From positions 4,154,001 to 4,218,000 of the forward strand of contig NZ_CP099397.1 in NCBI RefSeq assembly GCF_021495345.1: a stretch of 64,000 nucleotides of DNA, written 5' to 3'. The notes beneath the pieces are model-generated. The model worked only from the letters and a program-made list of their open reading frames with translations. It had not been told where the DNA came from and ran no database searches. This DNA comes from Pseudomonas hydrolytica. Its GTDB lineage: Bacteria; Pseudomonadota; Gammaproteobacteria; Pseudomonadales; Pseudomonadaceae. The position numbers and the translations under genes are program-made. Shown here piece after piece: positions 52,555-62,833 of this stretch (its first letter is position 1; every line of letters begins with the position of its first letter).

Positions 52555-53354
52555 TGCACAGCGCCCTGTACAGCGGCTGGGTGCAGCATCGCCGCTTCGC
52601 CCCGCGCGCCCATGCCTTTCGCTATCGCATGGGTCTGTTGTACCTCGACCTGAGCGAACAGGCGCAGCTGTTCGCCCTCTCCAAGCTGGCCGGCGCCGGC
52701 CGCTTCGCGCCATTCGCCTTCCGTGAAACCGACTACCTGCCCGAGTCCACCCGCCAGGGCATGGCGCTGCACGAGGCCGTGCGCAATCGGGTAGAGCAGG
52801 CACTGGGCACGCGCCCGCAAGGTCGCATCTGCGTGCTGACGCAGCCGCGCAGCTGGGGCCTGGCCTTCAACCCGGTGAGCATCTTCTACTGTCACGACGC
52901 CGCAGAGCGCCTGGTGGCCATCCTCTGCGAAGTCAGCAATACGCCATGGCGCGAGCGTTATCACTACGTGCTGCCGGCCGATGGTGAGGGGCGCCACCAG
53001 GTCAGCGTGGACAAGGCCTTCCACGTTTCGCCCTTTCTGCCGCGTGAGCTGGAGTACCGCATGAGCTTCAGCGCGGTGGGCGAACGCCTCGGCGTGCACA
53101 TGGCCGACTGGCAGGGTGCGACCAAGCTGTTCGACGCCAGCCTCAGCCTGCACCGCCAGCCTCTGGATCGCGCCAGCCTGCACCGCTATCTGCTCAGCTT
53201 TCCCTGGATGACCGGCAAGACCCTGGCGGCCATCTACTGGCAGGCGCTGCGCCTGCTGTTCAAGCGCATACCGATCTTCGACCACTCCCCCGCGGAAGGC
53301 AGCTTCCGCGTTGCCCGCCCGCACGTGAAGGACTCGCCCCATGAAGAGCTCTAG
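52554..53354 (+). CDS. DUF1365 family protein
   Basis: The product is 266 aa from ATG 52554 (a GTG one codon earlier is possible). DUF1365 signatures: LYSGWVQHRRFAPRAHAFRY at the start, PRSWGLAFNPVSIFYCHD in the centre, and KAFHVSPFLPRELEYRMSF. Its function is unknown, but the gene almost always sits between a flavin oxidoreductase and a cyclopropane synthase. It overlaps cfa by 14 bases. Confidence 0.9.
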   Translation: MHSALYSGWVQHRRFAPRAHAFRYRMGLLYLDLSEQAQLFALSKLAGAGRFAPFAFRETDYLPESTRQGMALHEAVRNRVEQALGTRPQGRICVLTQPRSWGLAFNPVSIFYCHDAAERLVAILCEVSNTPWRERYHYVLPADGEGRHQVSVDKAFHVSPFLPRELEYRMSFSAVGERLGVHMADWQGATKLFDASLSLHRQPLDRASLHRYLLSFPWMTGKTLAAIYWQALRLLFKRIPIFDHSPAEGSFRVARPHVKDSPHEEL

Positions 53355-54615
53355 TCTGACCCCCACCAGAAGCCTGGTACGCAGTGGCAACGGCATTGGT
53401 GCCAGCCTGCTGCGGCGTGCCGTCCTGCGCCAGCTGGAAAACCTGCACCACGGCCAGCTGCTGATTCAGGAAGGCAGCGAAACTCTGCATTTCGGCACGC
53501 CGCAGAGCGAGCTGCGTGCCGAGATCAGGGTGAACGACCCGGCCGTCTGGGGCCTGGTGGCCGGCAATGGCTCCATCGGCGCGGGCGAGGCCTATATCCA
53601 CGGCTACTGGAGCACGCCGGAGCTGACCGCGGTAATCCGCGTGTTCGTTGCCAACCTCGATGTGCTGGACGCCATGGAAGGCGGCCTGGCCCGCCTCGGC
53701 CGCCCGCTGATTCGCGGCCTGCACTGGCTCAACCGCAACACGCGCCAGGGCTCGCGGCGCAACATCGCCGCTCACTACGATCTGGGCAACGAGCTGTTCG
53801 AGCAGTTTCTCGACCCCACCATGATGTACTCGGCGGCCATGTTCCGCGGCGCGGACGACAGCCTGGAGCAGGCGCAGCTCAACAAGCTCGAACGCATCTG
53901 CCAGAAGCTCGACCTCAAGCCCACCGACCACCTGCTGGAGATCGGCACCGGCTGGGGCAGCATGGCCATCCATGCCGCCACCCGCTACGGCTGCCGGGTG
54001 ACCACCACCACACTGTCGCGCGAGCAGCACGCGCATACCCACAAGCGCATCCGCGAGCTGGGCCTGGAAGACCGCATCACCCTGCTGCTGGAGGACTATC
54101 GCGACCTCGAGGGTCAGTACGACAAGCTGGTCTCCATCGAAATGATCGAGGCGGTCGGCCACCGCTTCCTGCCCACCTATTTCCAGCAGTGCGCGCGCCT
54201 GCTCAAGCCCCAGGGGCTGATGCTGCTGCAGGCCATCACCATCCGCGATCAGCGCTACGAGCAGGCGTGCAGGTCGGTGGACTTCATCCAGCGCTACATC
54301 TTCCCCGGCGGCGCGCTGCCCTCGGTGCACAAGATGCTGGAAGTGGTGACCCGGCATACCGACCTCAACCTGCACCACATGGAGGACTTCGGTCTGCACT
54401 ACGCGCGCACCCTGCGCCAGTGGCACGACAACCTGCGCAACGCCAGGCAGCGTCTGGAGCAGCTGGGCTACGACGATTACTTCTACCGGCTATGGGAGTT
54501 CTACCTGTGCTATTGCGAGGGAGGCTTCCTCGAACGCACCATTGGCACCGCCCAACTGCTGCTGGCCAAGCCGGCGGCTCGCCCTGCTCCCCTGTTAGGA
54601 AACTTCGATGCCTAA
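53341..54615 (+). CDS. cfa: Cyclopropane-fatty-acyl-phospholipid synthase family methyltransferase
   Basis: The product is 424 aa. The SAM-binding motif LLEIGTGWGSMAIHAATRYG (about residues 199-218) and the signature GVHEHT-equivalent region SIEMIEAVGHRFLPTYFQQC place it in the CFA family. N-terminal lipid-binding domain about 1-140. It transfers methyl or methylene from SAM to unsaturated acyl chains at the membrane. With the flavoprotein and DUF1365 it could make methylated or further oxidised (for example furan-type) fatty acids rather than plain cyclopropane; this is inference. Confidence 0.9.
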   Translation: MKSSSLTPTRSLVRSGNGIGASLLRRAVLRQLENLHHGQLLIQEGSETLHFGTPQSELRAEIRVNDPAVWGLVAGNGSIGAGEAYIHGYWSTPELTAVIRVFVANLDVLDAMEGGLARLGRPLIRGLHWLNRNTRQGSRRNIAAHYDLGNELFEQFLDPTMMYSAAMFRGADDSLEQAQLNKLERICQKLDLKPTDHLLEIGTGWGSMAIHAATRYGCRVTTTTLSREQHAHTHKRIRELGLEDRITLLLEDYRDLEGQYDKLVSIEMIEAVGHRFLPTYFQQCARLLKPQGLMLLQAITIRDQRYEQACRSVDFIQRYIFPGGALPSVHKMLEVVTRHTDLNLHHMEDFGLHYARTLRQWHDNLRNARQRLEQLGYDDYFYRLWEFYLCYCEGGFLERTIGTAQLLLAKPAARPAPLLGNFDA

Positions 54616-55132
54616 GCTGATCGCCAATGCCCTCCTGTTCCAGCTCGGCTGGCTGATCTGCGTGTTTGCCGGCGACAGCCTGTGGCTGCTGCCGGTGGCG
54701 GCGATCGTTGCCGTGCACCTGCTGTGGGTCAGTAGCTGGGCGGCCGAGGGCAAGCTGCTGCTCAGCGTGTTTCTCGCCGGTAGCGCGCTGGACAGCTTCC
54801 TGCTCAACCTCGGCGTGTTCGATTTCGGCGAGCCGCGCCAGCTGATCCCGCTGTGGCTGGCCCTGCTCTGGCTGCTGCTGGCCACCACCCTGAATCATTG
54901 CCTGGCCTGGACCGCGCAGCCCTGGTGGCGCGGCAGCCTGCTCGGCGCCGTCGCCGCGCCACTGGCCTACTACGGTGGCGCGCAGATCGCCGGGGTCACC
55001 CTGCCGCTCGGCACCTGGCCGACCCTGGCCATTCTGGCCGCGGTCTGGGCGGTGGTGATGCCGGTGCTGCACGGCTTCGCCAAGCTGTATCGCGCGCAGT
55101 ACGAACAGCGCCTGCGCCTGCAGCAGAGGTGA
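54608..55132 (+). CDS. DUF2878 integral membrane protein
   Basis: The product is 174 aa, with five or six membrane helices (LIANALLFQLGWLICVFAGD, then repeated Leu/Ala-rich spans). DUF2878 proteins commonly end cfa/DUF1365 operons; their function is unknown. The gene overlaps cfa by 8 bases and ends the operon, followed by a strong bidirectional terminator. Confidence 0.87.
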   Translation: MPKLIANALLFQLGWLICVFAGDSLWLLPVAAIVAVHLLWVSSWAAEGKLLLSVFLAGSALDSFLLNLGVFDFGEPRQLIPLWLALLWLLLATTLNHCLAWTAQPWWRGSLLGAVAAPLAYYGGAQIAGVTLPLGTWPTLAILAAVWAVVMPVLHGFAKLYRAQYEQRLRLQQR

Positions 55133-55165
55133 TGCCAGCGTCGCCGGGCTGACGAACGCCGAACG

Positions 55166-55198
55166 AAAAAGGCCGGGCATCGCTGCCCGGCCTTTTTT
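55166..55198. terminator. Bidirectional rho-independent terminator
   Basis: AAAAAGGCCGGGCA-TCGC-TGCCCGGCCTTTTT is a near-perfect stem with A and T tails. It serves both the DUF2878-ending operon and the convergent pagL gene. Confidence 0.93.
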
Positions 55199-55213
55199 GT
55201 CTGCCGAAACGGA

Positions 55214-55729
55214 TCAGAAACTGGTGCGGTAGTGCAGGGTGTACGCTTCGGCACCGTCGTTGGGGTTCTTCAGGCCGGCGTTGGAATAGTGCACGGCGCG
55301 CAGGCCGATCTCCTGGCCAGCGAAACGCAGGCCGACGCCGATGCGATCCTCGAACTGGAACGAAGAGCCCAGTTTGTTGCTTTCCAGCTCGGTGCTGGAG
55401 AAGGCGGCAACACCGATGCCCGCTTCGATGTACGGGCGCACGTTCTGCCCGGCGAATTCGTAGACGAACACCGGGGAGAACGACAGGCTGTGGTTGCTCG
55501 CCGTCTCGTCACCGTCCCAGTAGGTATACCCCAGGTCCCAATAACCGGTGAGGCGGCCATAGCTGCTCTGCAGCCAGCTGCTGTCCCAGTCCCACTGAGC
55601 CCCCAGGCGATACACCATGGTGGAATCGCCGCTCTGGCCGATGGCAGCGGTCACGTCCGCAGCCTGTACTGCCCCCAACTGCCCCACGGTCAAAGCTGCA
55701 AAGGCAGCCACAGCGCATAGCTTCTTCAT
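55214..55729 (-). CDS. pagL: Lipid A 3-O-deacylase
   Basis: The product is 171 aa, with a signal peptide of about 23 residues ending VQA-AD. An eight-stranded outer-membrane barrel ends in Phe. The PagL active-site motif is present as His147 and Ser149 in RAVHYSNAGLKNPNDG. It removes the 3-position acyl chain from lipid A in the outer membrane, modulating envelope permeability. It has its own promoter region (55730-55831, AT-rich) and is separated from murI. Confidence 0.92.
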   Translation of the reverse strand: MKKLCAVAAFAALTVGQLGAVQAADVTAAIGQSGDSTMVYRLGAQWDWDSSWLQSSYGRLTGYWDLGYTYWDGDETASNHSLSFSPVFVYEFAGQNVRPYIEAGIGVAAFSSTELESNKLGSSFQFEDRIGVGLRFAGQEIGLRAVHYSNAGLKNPNDGAEAYTLHYRTSF

Positions 55730-55831
55730 GAACTATTCCTTCTCGAGAAGTGAGCTTGAACGAGTGTTCCAGATTGCAATCATAGAGACCGCTGTTGTTA
55801 GCAAAGGTCCCAATAAAACTAGTTCGCATAT

Positions 55832-56623
55832 TTAAAATACGTGAACTTGCGCCTGTTCGCCCAGTAGCAGCGGCAATACCGCCTGCATGCGCTGTATATC
55901 GCCACTGCTCCAGTAGCGGGTCGCCTGCGCCGGCGGCGTGGCCAGCAGCTCGTGCTGCCCGAGCAGGCGCTGCAACTGGCGCGCCACCGCCGCACCGGTG
56001 TCGATCAGGCTCACCGAGTCCGGCACCAGGCTGTGCAGCAGCGGCTTGAGGAAGGGGTAATGGGTGCACCCCAGAATGAGCGTGTCGCAGCCCTCGGCCA
56101 GCAGCGGCTCGACATAGCCCTGCAGCAGCTCGCGGGTGGCCGGCGCCTGCAGCGCACCAGCCTCGATGCACTCCACCAACCCCGGGCAAGGCTGGGTGAT
56201 CACTCGCACGTCGCTGGCGAAACGGTCGAGCAGCGCGGCGAACTTGGCGCTTTTCAAGGTACCGGTGGTGGCCAGCACCCCGACCACGCCGCTGCGCGTC
56301 GCCGCCGCCGCCGGTTTTACCGCCGGCTCCATGCCGACGATGGGCAACTGCGGATAACGCTCGCGCAGCTCGGCAGCCGCCGCCGCGGTGGCGGTATTGC
56401 AGGCCAGCACCAGCGCCTTGGCGCCCTGCGCCAGCAGGTGCTCGGTGATCAGCACGCAGCGCTCGCGAATGTACTCCGCGCTCTTCTCGCCATAGGGCAC
56501 GTGGCCGCTGTCGGCGACATAGAGCAGCGACTCATTGGGCAGCAGCTGGCGAATCTCGCGCAGCACCGACAGGCCGCCGACCCCCGAATCGAAAACGCCG
56601 ACCGGCGCCTGCGACTGATTCAT
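55832..56623 (-). CDS. murI: Glutamate racemase
   Basis: The product is 263 aa. It converts L- to D-glutamate for peptidoglycan. Catalytic cysteines Cys75 (VLACNTATA) and Cys186 (LGCTHYPFL) and the N-terminal [16 protein letters not shown] are intact. It is the last gene of the minus-strand run hemA-prfA-prmC-moeB-murI, 33 bases after moeB. Confidence 0.96.
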   Translation of the reverse strand: MNQSQAPVGVFDSGVGGLSVLREIRQLLPNESLLYVADSGHVPYGEKSAEYIRERCVLITEHLLAQGAKALVLACNTATAAAAAELRERYPQLPIVGMEPAVKPAAAATRSGVVGVLATTGTLKSAKFAALLDRFASDVRVITQPCPGLVECIEAGALQAPATRELLQGYVEPLLAEGCDTLILGCTHYPFLKPLLHSLVPDSVSLIDTGAAVARQLQRLLGQHELLATPPAQATRYWSSGDIQRMQAVLPLLLGEQAQVHVF

Positions 56624-56656
56624 TTCAAATCATCCCCACGACTACGCAGCCTTTCC

Positions 56657-57418
56657 TTAGCGCCCACCGCACACCTCGCAGACTGGGTCGCGCTTGACCC
56701 GCAACTCGCGAAAGCGCGTACCCAGCGCATCGATCAGCAGCAGGCGCCCCACCAGCGGCTCGCCGAAACCGGCCAGCAGCTTGAGTGCCTCCAGCGCCTG
56801 CAGGCTGCCCACCAGGCCCACCAGCGGGCCGACCACGCCGGCCTCGCTGCAGGTCAGCTCGGCTTCGCTGCCATGACCGTACAAGCAGTGATAGCAGGGG
56901 CTGGCGGCGTTGCGCGGATCGAACACCGAGAGCTGCCCCTCAAGGCGAATCGCCGCGCCGGATACCAGCGGCTTGCCGGCTGCGACGCAAGCAGCGTTGA
57001 CCGCCTCGCGGGTGGAAAAGTTGTCCGAGCAGTCCAGCACCAGATCGACGCCACTCACCGCGGCGGCCAGCGAGTCGGCGTCCAGCGCCTGACGATGCGG
57101 CACCAGCGTGATCTGCGGGTTGATCGCGGCCAGGCGCGCCATGGCCGAGTCCACCTTGGCCTGGCCAACGCTGGCGGTGTCGTGGGCGATCTGCCGCTGC
57201 AGGTTGGTCAGGTCCACCGTATCGAAGTCGGCCAGGTGCAGCTCGCCGACTCCGGCCGCGGCCAGGTACAGCGCCACCGGCGAGCCGAGACCGCCCATGC
57301 CGACGATCAGCACGCGGCCGTGTTTCAGGCGCAACTGGCCGTCCACATCGATCTGTTTCAGCAGGATCTGCCGGCTGTAGCGCAGCAGTTCGTCATCGCT
57401 CAGCATATCGTCACTCAT
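56657..57418 (-). CDS. moeB: Molybdopterin-synthase adenylyltransferase MoeB
   Basis: The product is 253 aa from the ATG at 57418 (MSDDMLSDDELLRYSRQILL). E1-like ATP site GMGGLGSPVALYLAAAGVGE, catalytic-region DCSDNFSTREAVN, and zinc Cys pairs CYHC and CEVC are present. It adenylates the C-terminus of MoaD or a related sulfur carrier (ThiF-like activity possible). There is no rhodanese domain. Its start overlaps prmC by 8 bases. Confidence 0.9.
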   Translation of the reverse strand: MSDDMLSDDELLRYSRQILLKQIDVDGQLRLKHGRVLIVGMGGLGSPVALYLAAAGVGELHLADFDTVDLTNLQRQIAHDTASVGQAKVDSAMARLAAINPQITLVPHRQALDADSLAAAVSGVDLVLDCSDNFSTREAVNAACVAAGKPLVSGAAIRLEGQLSVFDPRNAASPCYHCLYGHGSEAELTCSEAGVVGPLVGLVGSLQALEALKLLAGFGEPLVGRLLLIDALGTRFRELRVKRDPVCEVCGGR

Positions 57419-58244
57419 GGTCGAAACGTCCCAGACTGATGCGCTCATGGCCGCCCAGGTCACGCCGGCTGTGCACCTCGGCGAAGCCGGCGGCGGCAAC
57501 TAGCCCGCGCACCGCCTCGGCCTGGTCGAAACCGTGCTCCAGCAGCAACCAGCCCCCCGTCAGCAGGTGCGCCGGCGCGGCCTGGATGATGGCACGAATG
57601 TCATCCAACCCGTCGCTGCCGGCCACCAGGGCACTGCTCGGCTCGAAGCGCACGTCGCCTTCGTTCAGGTGGCGGTCGTCGGCGCGGATATAGGGCGGGT
57701 TGCTCAGAATCAGACCGTAGCGCTGCCCGCTCAGGGCAGAGAACCAATGGCTATGCACGAACGCAGCGTTGTCCAGTTGCAGGCGCTGACGGTTGCGCTC
57801 TGCCAGGGCCACGGCGTCCTCGACGCGGTCCACGCCGGTCACCTGCCAGGTCGGACGTTCGCTGGCCAGGGCCAGGGCGATGGCGCCGGTGCCGGTGCCC
57901 AGGTCCAGCACGGTCAAAGGTGTCGCCGGCAGCAGCTCGAGCGCGGTTTCCACCAGCAGCTCGGTGTCAGGGCGCGGGATCAGGGTATGCGGCGCCACCT
58001 CCAGCTCCAGGCTCCAGAAACCCTGGTGGCCGAGGATATAGGCCACCGGTTCGCCCTGACGGCGACGCATTAGATTCGCCTGGAATAGCGCCTGCTGCTC
58101 ATCATCCAGCTCGCGCTCCGGCCAGGTGCGCAGGTAGCTGCGCGGTTTGCCCAGCGCGGCCGCCAGCAGCAACTCGGCGTCCAGCCGCGGGGTGGGCGAG
58201 TCGGGCAGGTCGGCGTTGTCGAGCAGGGATTCGATGGTGGCCAT
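57411..58244 (-). CDS. prmC: Release-factor glutamine methyltransferase PrmC
   Basis: The product is 277 aa. It methylates the Gln of the GGQ loop of release factors 1 and 2. SAM site VLDLGTGTGAIALALASERP and the substrate motif NPPYI (LILSNPPYIRADD) are present. It sits downstream of prfA, its substrate's gene, as in most proteobacteria, but here separated by a 290-bp repeat-filled gap. Confidence 0.95.
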   Translation of the reverse strand: MATIESLLDNADLPDSPTPRLDAELLLAAALGKPRSYLRTWPERELDDEQQALFQANLMRRRQGEPVAYILGHQGFWSLELEVAPHTLIPRPDTELLVETALELLPATPLTVLDLGTGTGAIALALASERPTWQVTGVDRVEDAVALAERNRQRLQLDNAAFVHSHWFSALSGQRYGLILSNPPYIRADDRHLNEGDVRFEPSSALVAGSDGLDDIRAIIQAAPAHLLTGGWLLLEHGFDQAEAVRGLVAAAGFAEVHSRRDLGGHERISLGRFDHE

Positions 58245-58262
58245 GGTTCATCCTGACTGCTT

Positions 58263-58509
58263 TTCTCCCCTCTCCCGCTTGCGGGGCTTGAGCGGAAATA
58301 GCGAAGCATCGCTTCGCCCGCTCAAGCGCCCTGAGCTCTGCGAGGGGCTGGGGCGCAGAGCGGGGGCCGGGGGAGAGGGTGTGCCGTTGCGCCCCCTCTC
58401 CCTAACCCTCTCCCCGAGGGGAGAGGGGACTGTTCGGCGCTACGTTGGCGCTTGCTGTCAGCTCTTCCCGGATTACATCCGGGCTACGGTGCGCACGGCG
58501 CACCCTACG
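58263..58509. repeat. Composite repeat block between prfA and prmC
   Basis: CTCCCCTCTCCC-type repeats (58263-58282, 58371-58428, including CCCTCTCCCCGAGGGGAGAGGG) flank a long palindrome, GCTTGAGCGG ... CCGCTCAAGC (58287-58326), with an inner AGCGAAGC hairpin. CCCGGATTACATCCGGG (58467-58483) then abuts the GTGCGCACGGCGCACC palindrome (58488-58509). Three repeat families are thus nested in one gap inside an operon. Confidence 0.8.
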
Positions 58510-58536
58510 CGGCGCGAGCCATGCGCACCGCGGCAA

Positions 58537-59619
58537 TCAATCGCCCAGCGCCGCCAGCTGGTCGGCCTGGTACTCGGCCAGCAACGGCTCGATCACTGCC
58601 TCCACGCCGCCGGCCATGACTTCGCTCAGCGAATACAGGGTCAGGTTGATGCGGTGATCGGTGACCCGGCCCTGCGGGAAGTTGTAGGTGCGGATGCGCT
58701 CGGAGCGATCGCCCGAGCCCACCAGCAGCTTGCGCGTCTCGGAGATTTCCTTGTGCGCCGCCGCTTCCTGCTGGTCCTGCAGCTTGGCCGCCAGCCAGGC
58801 CATGGCCTTGGCGCGGTTCTTGTGCTGCGAGCGTTCTTCCTGGCATTCCACCACGGTCCCGGTGGGAATGTGGGTGATGCGGATCGCCGAGTCGGTGGTG
58901 TTGACGTGCTGGCCGCCAGCGCCGGAGCTGCGGTAGGTATCGACGCGCAGATCGGCCGGGTTGATCTCGATGGCGGCCTGCTCATCCGGCTCCGGCAGCA
59001 CCGCCACGGTGCAGGCGGAGGTATGGATGCGGCCCTGGGATTCGGTTTCCGGCACGCGCTGCACGCGATGGGCGCCGGACTCGAACTTGAGCTTGGCGTA
59101 GACGTTCTCACCCTCGACGCGAGCGATGACCTCCTTGAAGCCGCCGTGCTCGCCCTCGTTGGCCGACAGCACCTCGACGCGCCAACCCTGCTTCTCGGCG
59201 TAGCGCGAGTACATGCGGAACAGGTCGCCGGAGAAGATCGCCGCCTCGTCGCCGCCGGTGCCGGCGCGCACTTCCAGGTAGACGTTGCGGCCGTCGTTGG
59301 GGTCCTTGGGCAGCAGCATGCGCTGCAGCTTGTCTTCCAGGGTGGTCAGCGCTTCCTTGGCCTGGGCCACTTCTTCTTCGGCCATCTCGCGCAGGTCCGG
59401 GTCGCTTTCCTTGAGCAGCGCCTGGGCCCCTTCGAGGTCGCTCTGCACCTTGCGCAGCTCGCGGAAGGTGGCGATCACCGGCTCGATCTCGGCGTATTCC
59501 TTGGAATAGGCGCGAAACTGGGTCTGCTTGGAGATCACCTCGGCATCGCCAAGCAGCGCCGTGAGTTCCTCGAAGCGGTCGCTGAGGTTGTCCAGCTTGT
59601 TCAACAGTGAAGCTTTCAT
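58537..59619 (-). CDS. prfA: Peptide chain release factor 1
   Basis: The product is 360 aa, the standard RF1 length. GGQ motif in [20 protein letters not shown] (about residues 230-249), preceded by the [20 protein letters not shown] region. It recognises UAA/UAG and triggers peptide release. Its ATG overlaps the hemA stop by 4 bases, so it is coupled to hemA as in other gamma-proteobacteria. Confidence 0.97.
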   Translation of the reverse strand: MKASLLNKLDNLSDRFEELTALLGDAEVISKQTQFRAYSKEYAEIEPVIATFRELRKVQSDLEGAQALLKESDPDLREMAEEEVAQAKEALTTLEDKLQRMLLPKDPNDGRNVYLEVRAGTGGDEAAIFSGDLFRMYSRYAEKQGWRVEVLSANEGEHGGFKEVIARVEGENVYAKLKFESGAHRVQRVPETESQGRIHTSACTVAVLPEPDEQAAIEINPADLRVDTYRSSGAGGQHVNTTDSAIRITHIPTGTVVECQEERSQHKNRAKAMAWLAAKLQDQQEAAAHKEISETRKLLVGSGDRSERIRTYNFPQGRVTDHRINLTLYSLSEVMAGGVEAVIEPLLAEYQADQLAALGD

Positions 59620-60896
59620 TGCAGACCCTTGTCCTGCGGCGCGCCCTCGTCGAGGGCGAATAATTCCTGGGCCAGGCTGAGCGCGTCGATGCGCCCCTCG
59701 GCGGTGAGTTTCTTCATGCGCACGCTGGGCGCATGCAGCAGCTTGTTGGTCAGGCCGCGGGCCAGTTGCGCCAGTACGTCTTCGGCATTGGCACCGTTGA
59801 CCAGCATGCGCTGGGCCTTGGCCAGTTCCTCGTCGCGCAGCCGCTCGGCCTGCTGGCGGTAGGCCTTGAGCACGTCGACCGCGGCCAGCTCGCGCAGGCG
59901 CTGCATGAAATCTTCGGTGCCGGCGGCCACCAGCTCCTCGGCGGCCTGCGCCGCGCCCTGGCGGCTCTTGAGGTTTTCCTCGATGACTTCGTGCAGGTCA
60001 TCGACGGTATAGAGATAGACGTCATCCAGCTCGCCCACCTGTGGCTCGATATCGCGCGGCACGGCGATGTCGACCATGAAGATCGGCTTGTGCTTGCGCT
60101 TTTTCAGCGCACTTTCCACCGCGCCCTTGCCGAGAATCGGCAGTTGGCTGGCAGTGGAGCTGATGACGATGTCACTGTGCGCCAATTCGTCGGGAATGTC
60201 CGAGAGCAGCACGGCATGAGCGCCGAACTGCTCGGCCAGCTGACTGGCGCGCTCCAGGGTACGGTTGGCGACGACGATGCGCTTGATGCCCTGATCGTGC
60301 AGGTGACGCGCCACCAGGCTGATGGTTTCGCCGGCGCCGATCAGCAGCGCCTGGCTGCGGTGCAGGTCGGCGAAGATCTGCTTGGCCAGGCTGACCGCGG
60401 CGAAGGCCACGGAAACCGGGTTCTCGCCGATGGCGGTGTCGGTGCGCACGGTCTTGGCGGTACTGAAGGTGGCCTGGAACAGCCGGCCGAGCAGCGGGCC
60501 GACGGTGCCGGCCTCACGCGCCACGGCATAGGCGGACTTGAGCTGGCCGAGAATCTGCGGCTCGCCGAGCACCATGGAATCCAGACCACAGGCCACGCGC
60601 ATCATATGGCGCACCGCGTCCTGCTCGCTGTGCACGTAGGCACAGGCGCGCAGCTCGTCCAGGCTCAGGCGGTGATAGTCGGCCAGCCACTTGAGCACTT
60701 CGTCGCTGCTCAGCTGGTCCTGTTCCAGGTACAGCTCGCTGCGATTGCAGGTGGAGAGGATCGCCGCTTCGCGACTGGGGGTGAGCCGGCACAGCTGCTG
60801 CAACGCCTCGACCAGCTGCTCCGGGGTGAAGGCAACGCGCTCGCGCACCTCTACCGAGGCGGTCTTGTGGTTGATACCGAGGGCGATAAAGGCCAT
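59616..60896 (-). CDS. hemA: Glutamyl-tRNA reductase
   Basis: The product is 426 aa from the ATG at 60896 ([20 protein letters not shown]). Nucleophile Cys50 in [16 protein letters not shown]-binding [17 protein letters not shown], and a C-terminal dimerisation helix region are present. It reduces Glu-tRNA to glutamate-1-semialdehyde, the first committed step of tetrapyrrole synthesis. It is divergent from the TPR gene with a 209-bp shared upstream region and leads the hemA-prfA transcript. Confidence 0.97.
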   Translation of the reverse strand: MAFIALGINHKTASVEVRERVAFTPEQLVEALQQLCRLTPSREAAILSTCNRSELYLEQDQLSSDEVLKWLADYHRLSLDELRACAYVHSEQDAVRHMMRVACGLDSMVLGEPQILGQLKSAYAVAREAGTVGPLLGRLFQATFSTAKTVRTDTAIGENPVSVAFAAVSLAKQIFADLHRSQALLIGAGETISLVARHLHDQGIKRIVVANRTLERASQLAEQFGAHAVLLSDIPDELAHSDIVISSTASQLPILGKGAVESALKKRKHKPIFMVDIAVPRDIEPQVGELDDVYLYTVDDLHEVIEENLKSRQGAAQAAEELVAAGTEDFMQRLRELAAVDVLKAYRQQAERLRDEELAKAQRMLVNGANAEDVLAQLARGLTNKLLHAPSVRMKKLTAEGRIDALSLAQELFALDEGAPQDKGLQ

Positions 60897-61105
60897 GCAG
60901 GGTCGCTGAGGGGCAGTACGGAAGCCGGCAATTGTCCTACTTCGCCCCGGCGAGAACAACTCCCGCGACCTATTGTCCCAATAGACGGTTCGCCGCATCG
61001 TCCTGGCCTGTGGGCTTGCTCCGAGGCTTGTGTCATGATGCCGCGAACGTCGCAGGGCAGGCGCCTACCTGGCCGCCGCCCGGAAATAACGCAGCACAAG
61101 GCACT

Positions 61106-62833
61106 ATGAACAGACCCCTCGCGCTAGTCACCGCACTCGCCTTCCTCAGCGGCTGCCAAACCTTCGCCCCCAGCGAGCCGGACGGTACGCCGCCGGTGCA
61201 GGAAGCCGACCAGACCACCCAACTGGAACCGAGCGAATACGGCTCGTTCAGCCAGGAAACCCTGTTCGCCCTGCTCACCGCCGAACTGGCCGGGCAGCGC
61301 AACCGCTTCGACATCGCCCTCGGCAACTACGTGCAGCAGGCCCAGGCCACCGGCGATGCCGGTGTCGCCGAGCGCGCCTTCCGCATCGCCGAATACCTCG
61401 GTGCCGAACAGGCAGCGCTGGACACCGCGCTGATCTGGGCCGAGAACGCGCCGAGCAACATCGACGCGCAGCGCGCCGCCGCCGTGCAGTTGGCCCGTGC
61501 CAGTCGCTATGACGAATCCATGGTGTTCATGGAAAGCGTGCTCAAGCGCCAGGGCGACACCCATTTCGATTTCCTCGCACTGTCCGCCGCGGAAACCGAC
61601 CCGGACACCCGCGCCGGCCTGCTGCAAGGGTTCGACCGCCTGCTGACCAAGCACCCGGACAACAGCCAGCTGCTGTTCGGCAAGGCCATTCTGCTGCAGC
61701 AGGACGGCCGCGCCGAAGAGGCCCTGGAGCTGCTCGAAGCGCAACCGGCCAGCCAGACCGAGGTGTCGCCGCTGCTGCTGCGCGCACGCCTGCTGCAAAG
61801 CCTGAAACGTGGCGACGAAGCCCTGCCCCTGCTGCAGAAAGGCATTCGCAAACACCCGGACGACAAGCGCCTGCGCCTGACCTACGCCCGCCTGCTGGTC
61901 GAGCAGGACCGTCTCGACGACGCCAAGGGCGAGTTCTCCAAACTGGTGCAGGAAAACCCCAACGACGACGACCTGCGTTTCTCCCTGGCCCTGGTGTGCC
62001 TGGAGGCCGAGGCCTGGGAAGAGGCCATCGTCTACCTGGAAGAACTGATCGAGCGCCGCAGCCACGTCGACGCCGCGCATTTCAACCTCGGCCGCGCCTA
62101 CGAGGCGCTGGAAGACATCAACAGTGCGCTGCAGGAATACAGCCTGGTCGGCCCGAGCAACGATTACCTGCCAGCCCAGCAGCGCCAGGCCGAACTGCTG
62201 CTGCGCCAGCAGCGTACCGAGGAAGCCCGCGCACGTCTGGCCAAAGCCCGCGATGCCCAGCCCGACTACGCCATCCAGCTGTACCTGATCGAGGCCGAAG
62301 GCCTGAGCAACAGGCGCCAGATCGAACCGGCCTGGAGCGCGATCAACCAGGGCCTGGAACAGTTCCCCAACGACCTGAACCTGCTCTATACCCGCGCCAT
62401 GCTGGCGGAAAAACGCGACGATCTGGGCCAGCTGGAAACCGATCTGCGCTACATCCTCGAGCGCGAGCCGGACCACGCCATGGCGCTGAACGCGCTGGGC
62501 TATACCCTGGCCGACCGCACCACGCGCTACGAGGAAGCCCGTGAACTGATCGAAAAGGCGCACCAGCTTAGCCCGCAGGACCCGGCCATTCTCGACAGCC
62601 TGGGTTGGGTCAACTACCGCCTGGGCAACCTGGAAGAAGCCGAGCGCCTGCTGCGCCAGGCCCTGGAGAAATTCCCCGACCATGAGGTGGCGGCCCACCT
62701 CGGCGAGGTGCTCTGGGCCCAGGGCAAGCAGCGCGAAGCCCGCCGCGTCTGGCGCGACGCCCTCGCCGAAACGCCCGACAGCACCATTCTGCGCGACACG
62801 CTGTTGCGCCTGACCGGCTCCGAGACCCTTTGA
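61106..62833 (+). CDS. TPR-repeat lipoprotein
   Basis: The product is 575 aa from the ATG at 61106; signal and lipobox FLSGCQ (Cys at about residue 17). It has at least ten tetratricopeptide repeats ([80 protein letters not shown]). It is an envelope scaffold protein of the type encoded between hemA and lolB throughout Pseudomonas. Its stop overlaps the lolB ATG by one base, suggesting a shared role in lipoprotein or outer-membrane assembly (inference). Confidence 0.93.
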   Translation: MNRPLALVTALAFLSGCQTFAPSEPDGTPPVQEADQTTQLEPSEYGSFSQETLFALLTAELAGQRNRFDIALGNYVQQAQATGDAGVAERAFRIAEYLGAEQAALDTALIWAENAPSNIDAQRAAAVQLARASRYDESMVFMESVLKRQGDTHFDFLALSAAETDPDTRAGLLQGFDRLLTKHPDNSQLLFGKAILLQQDGRAEEALELLEAQPASQTEVSPLLLRARLLQSLKRGDEALPLLQKGIRKHPDDKRLRLTYARLLVEQDRLDDAKGEFSKLVQENPNDDDLRFSLALVCLEAEAWEEAIVYLEELIERRSHVDAAHFNLGRAYEALEDINSALQEYSLVGPSNDYLPAQQRQAELLLRQQRTEEARARLAKARDAQPDYAIQLYLIEAEGLSNRRQIEPAWSAINQGLEQFPNDLNLLYTRAMLAEKRDDLGQLETDLRYILEREPDHAMALNALGYTLADRTTRYEEARELIEKAHQLSPQDPAILDSLGWVNYRLGNLEEAERLLRQALEKFPDHEVAAHLGEVLWAQGKQREARRVWRDALAETPDSTILRDTLLRLTGSETL

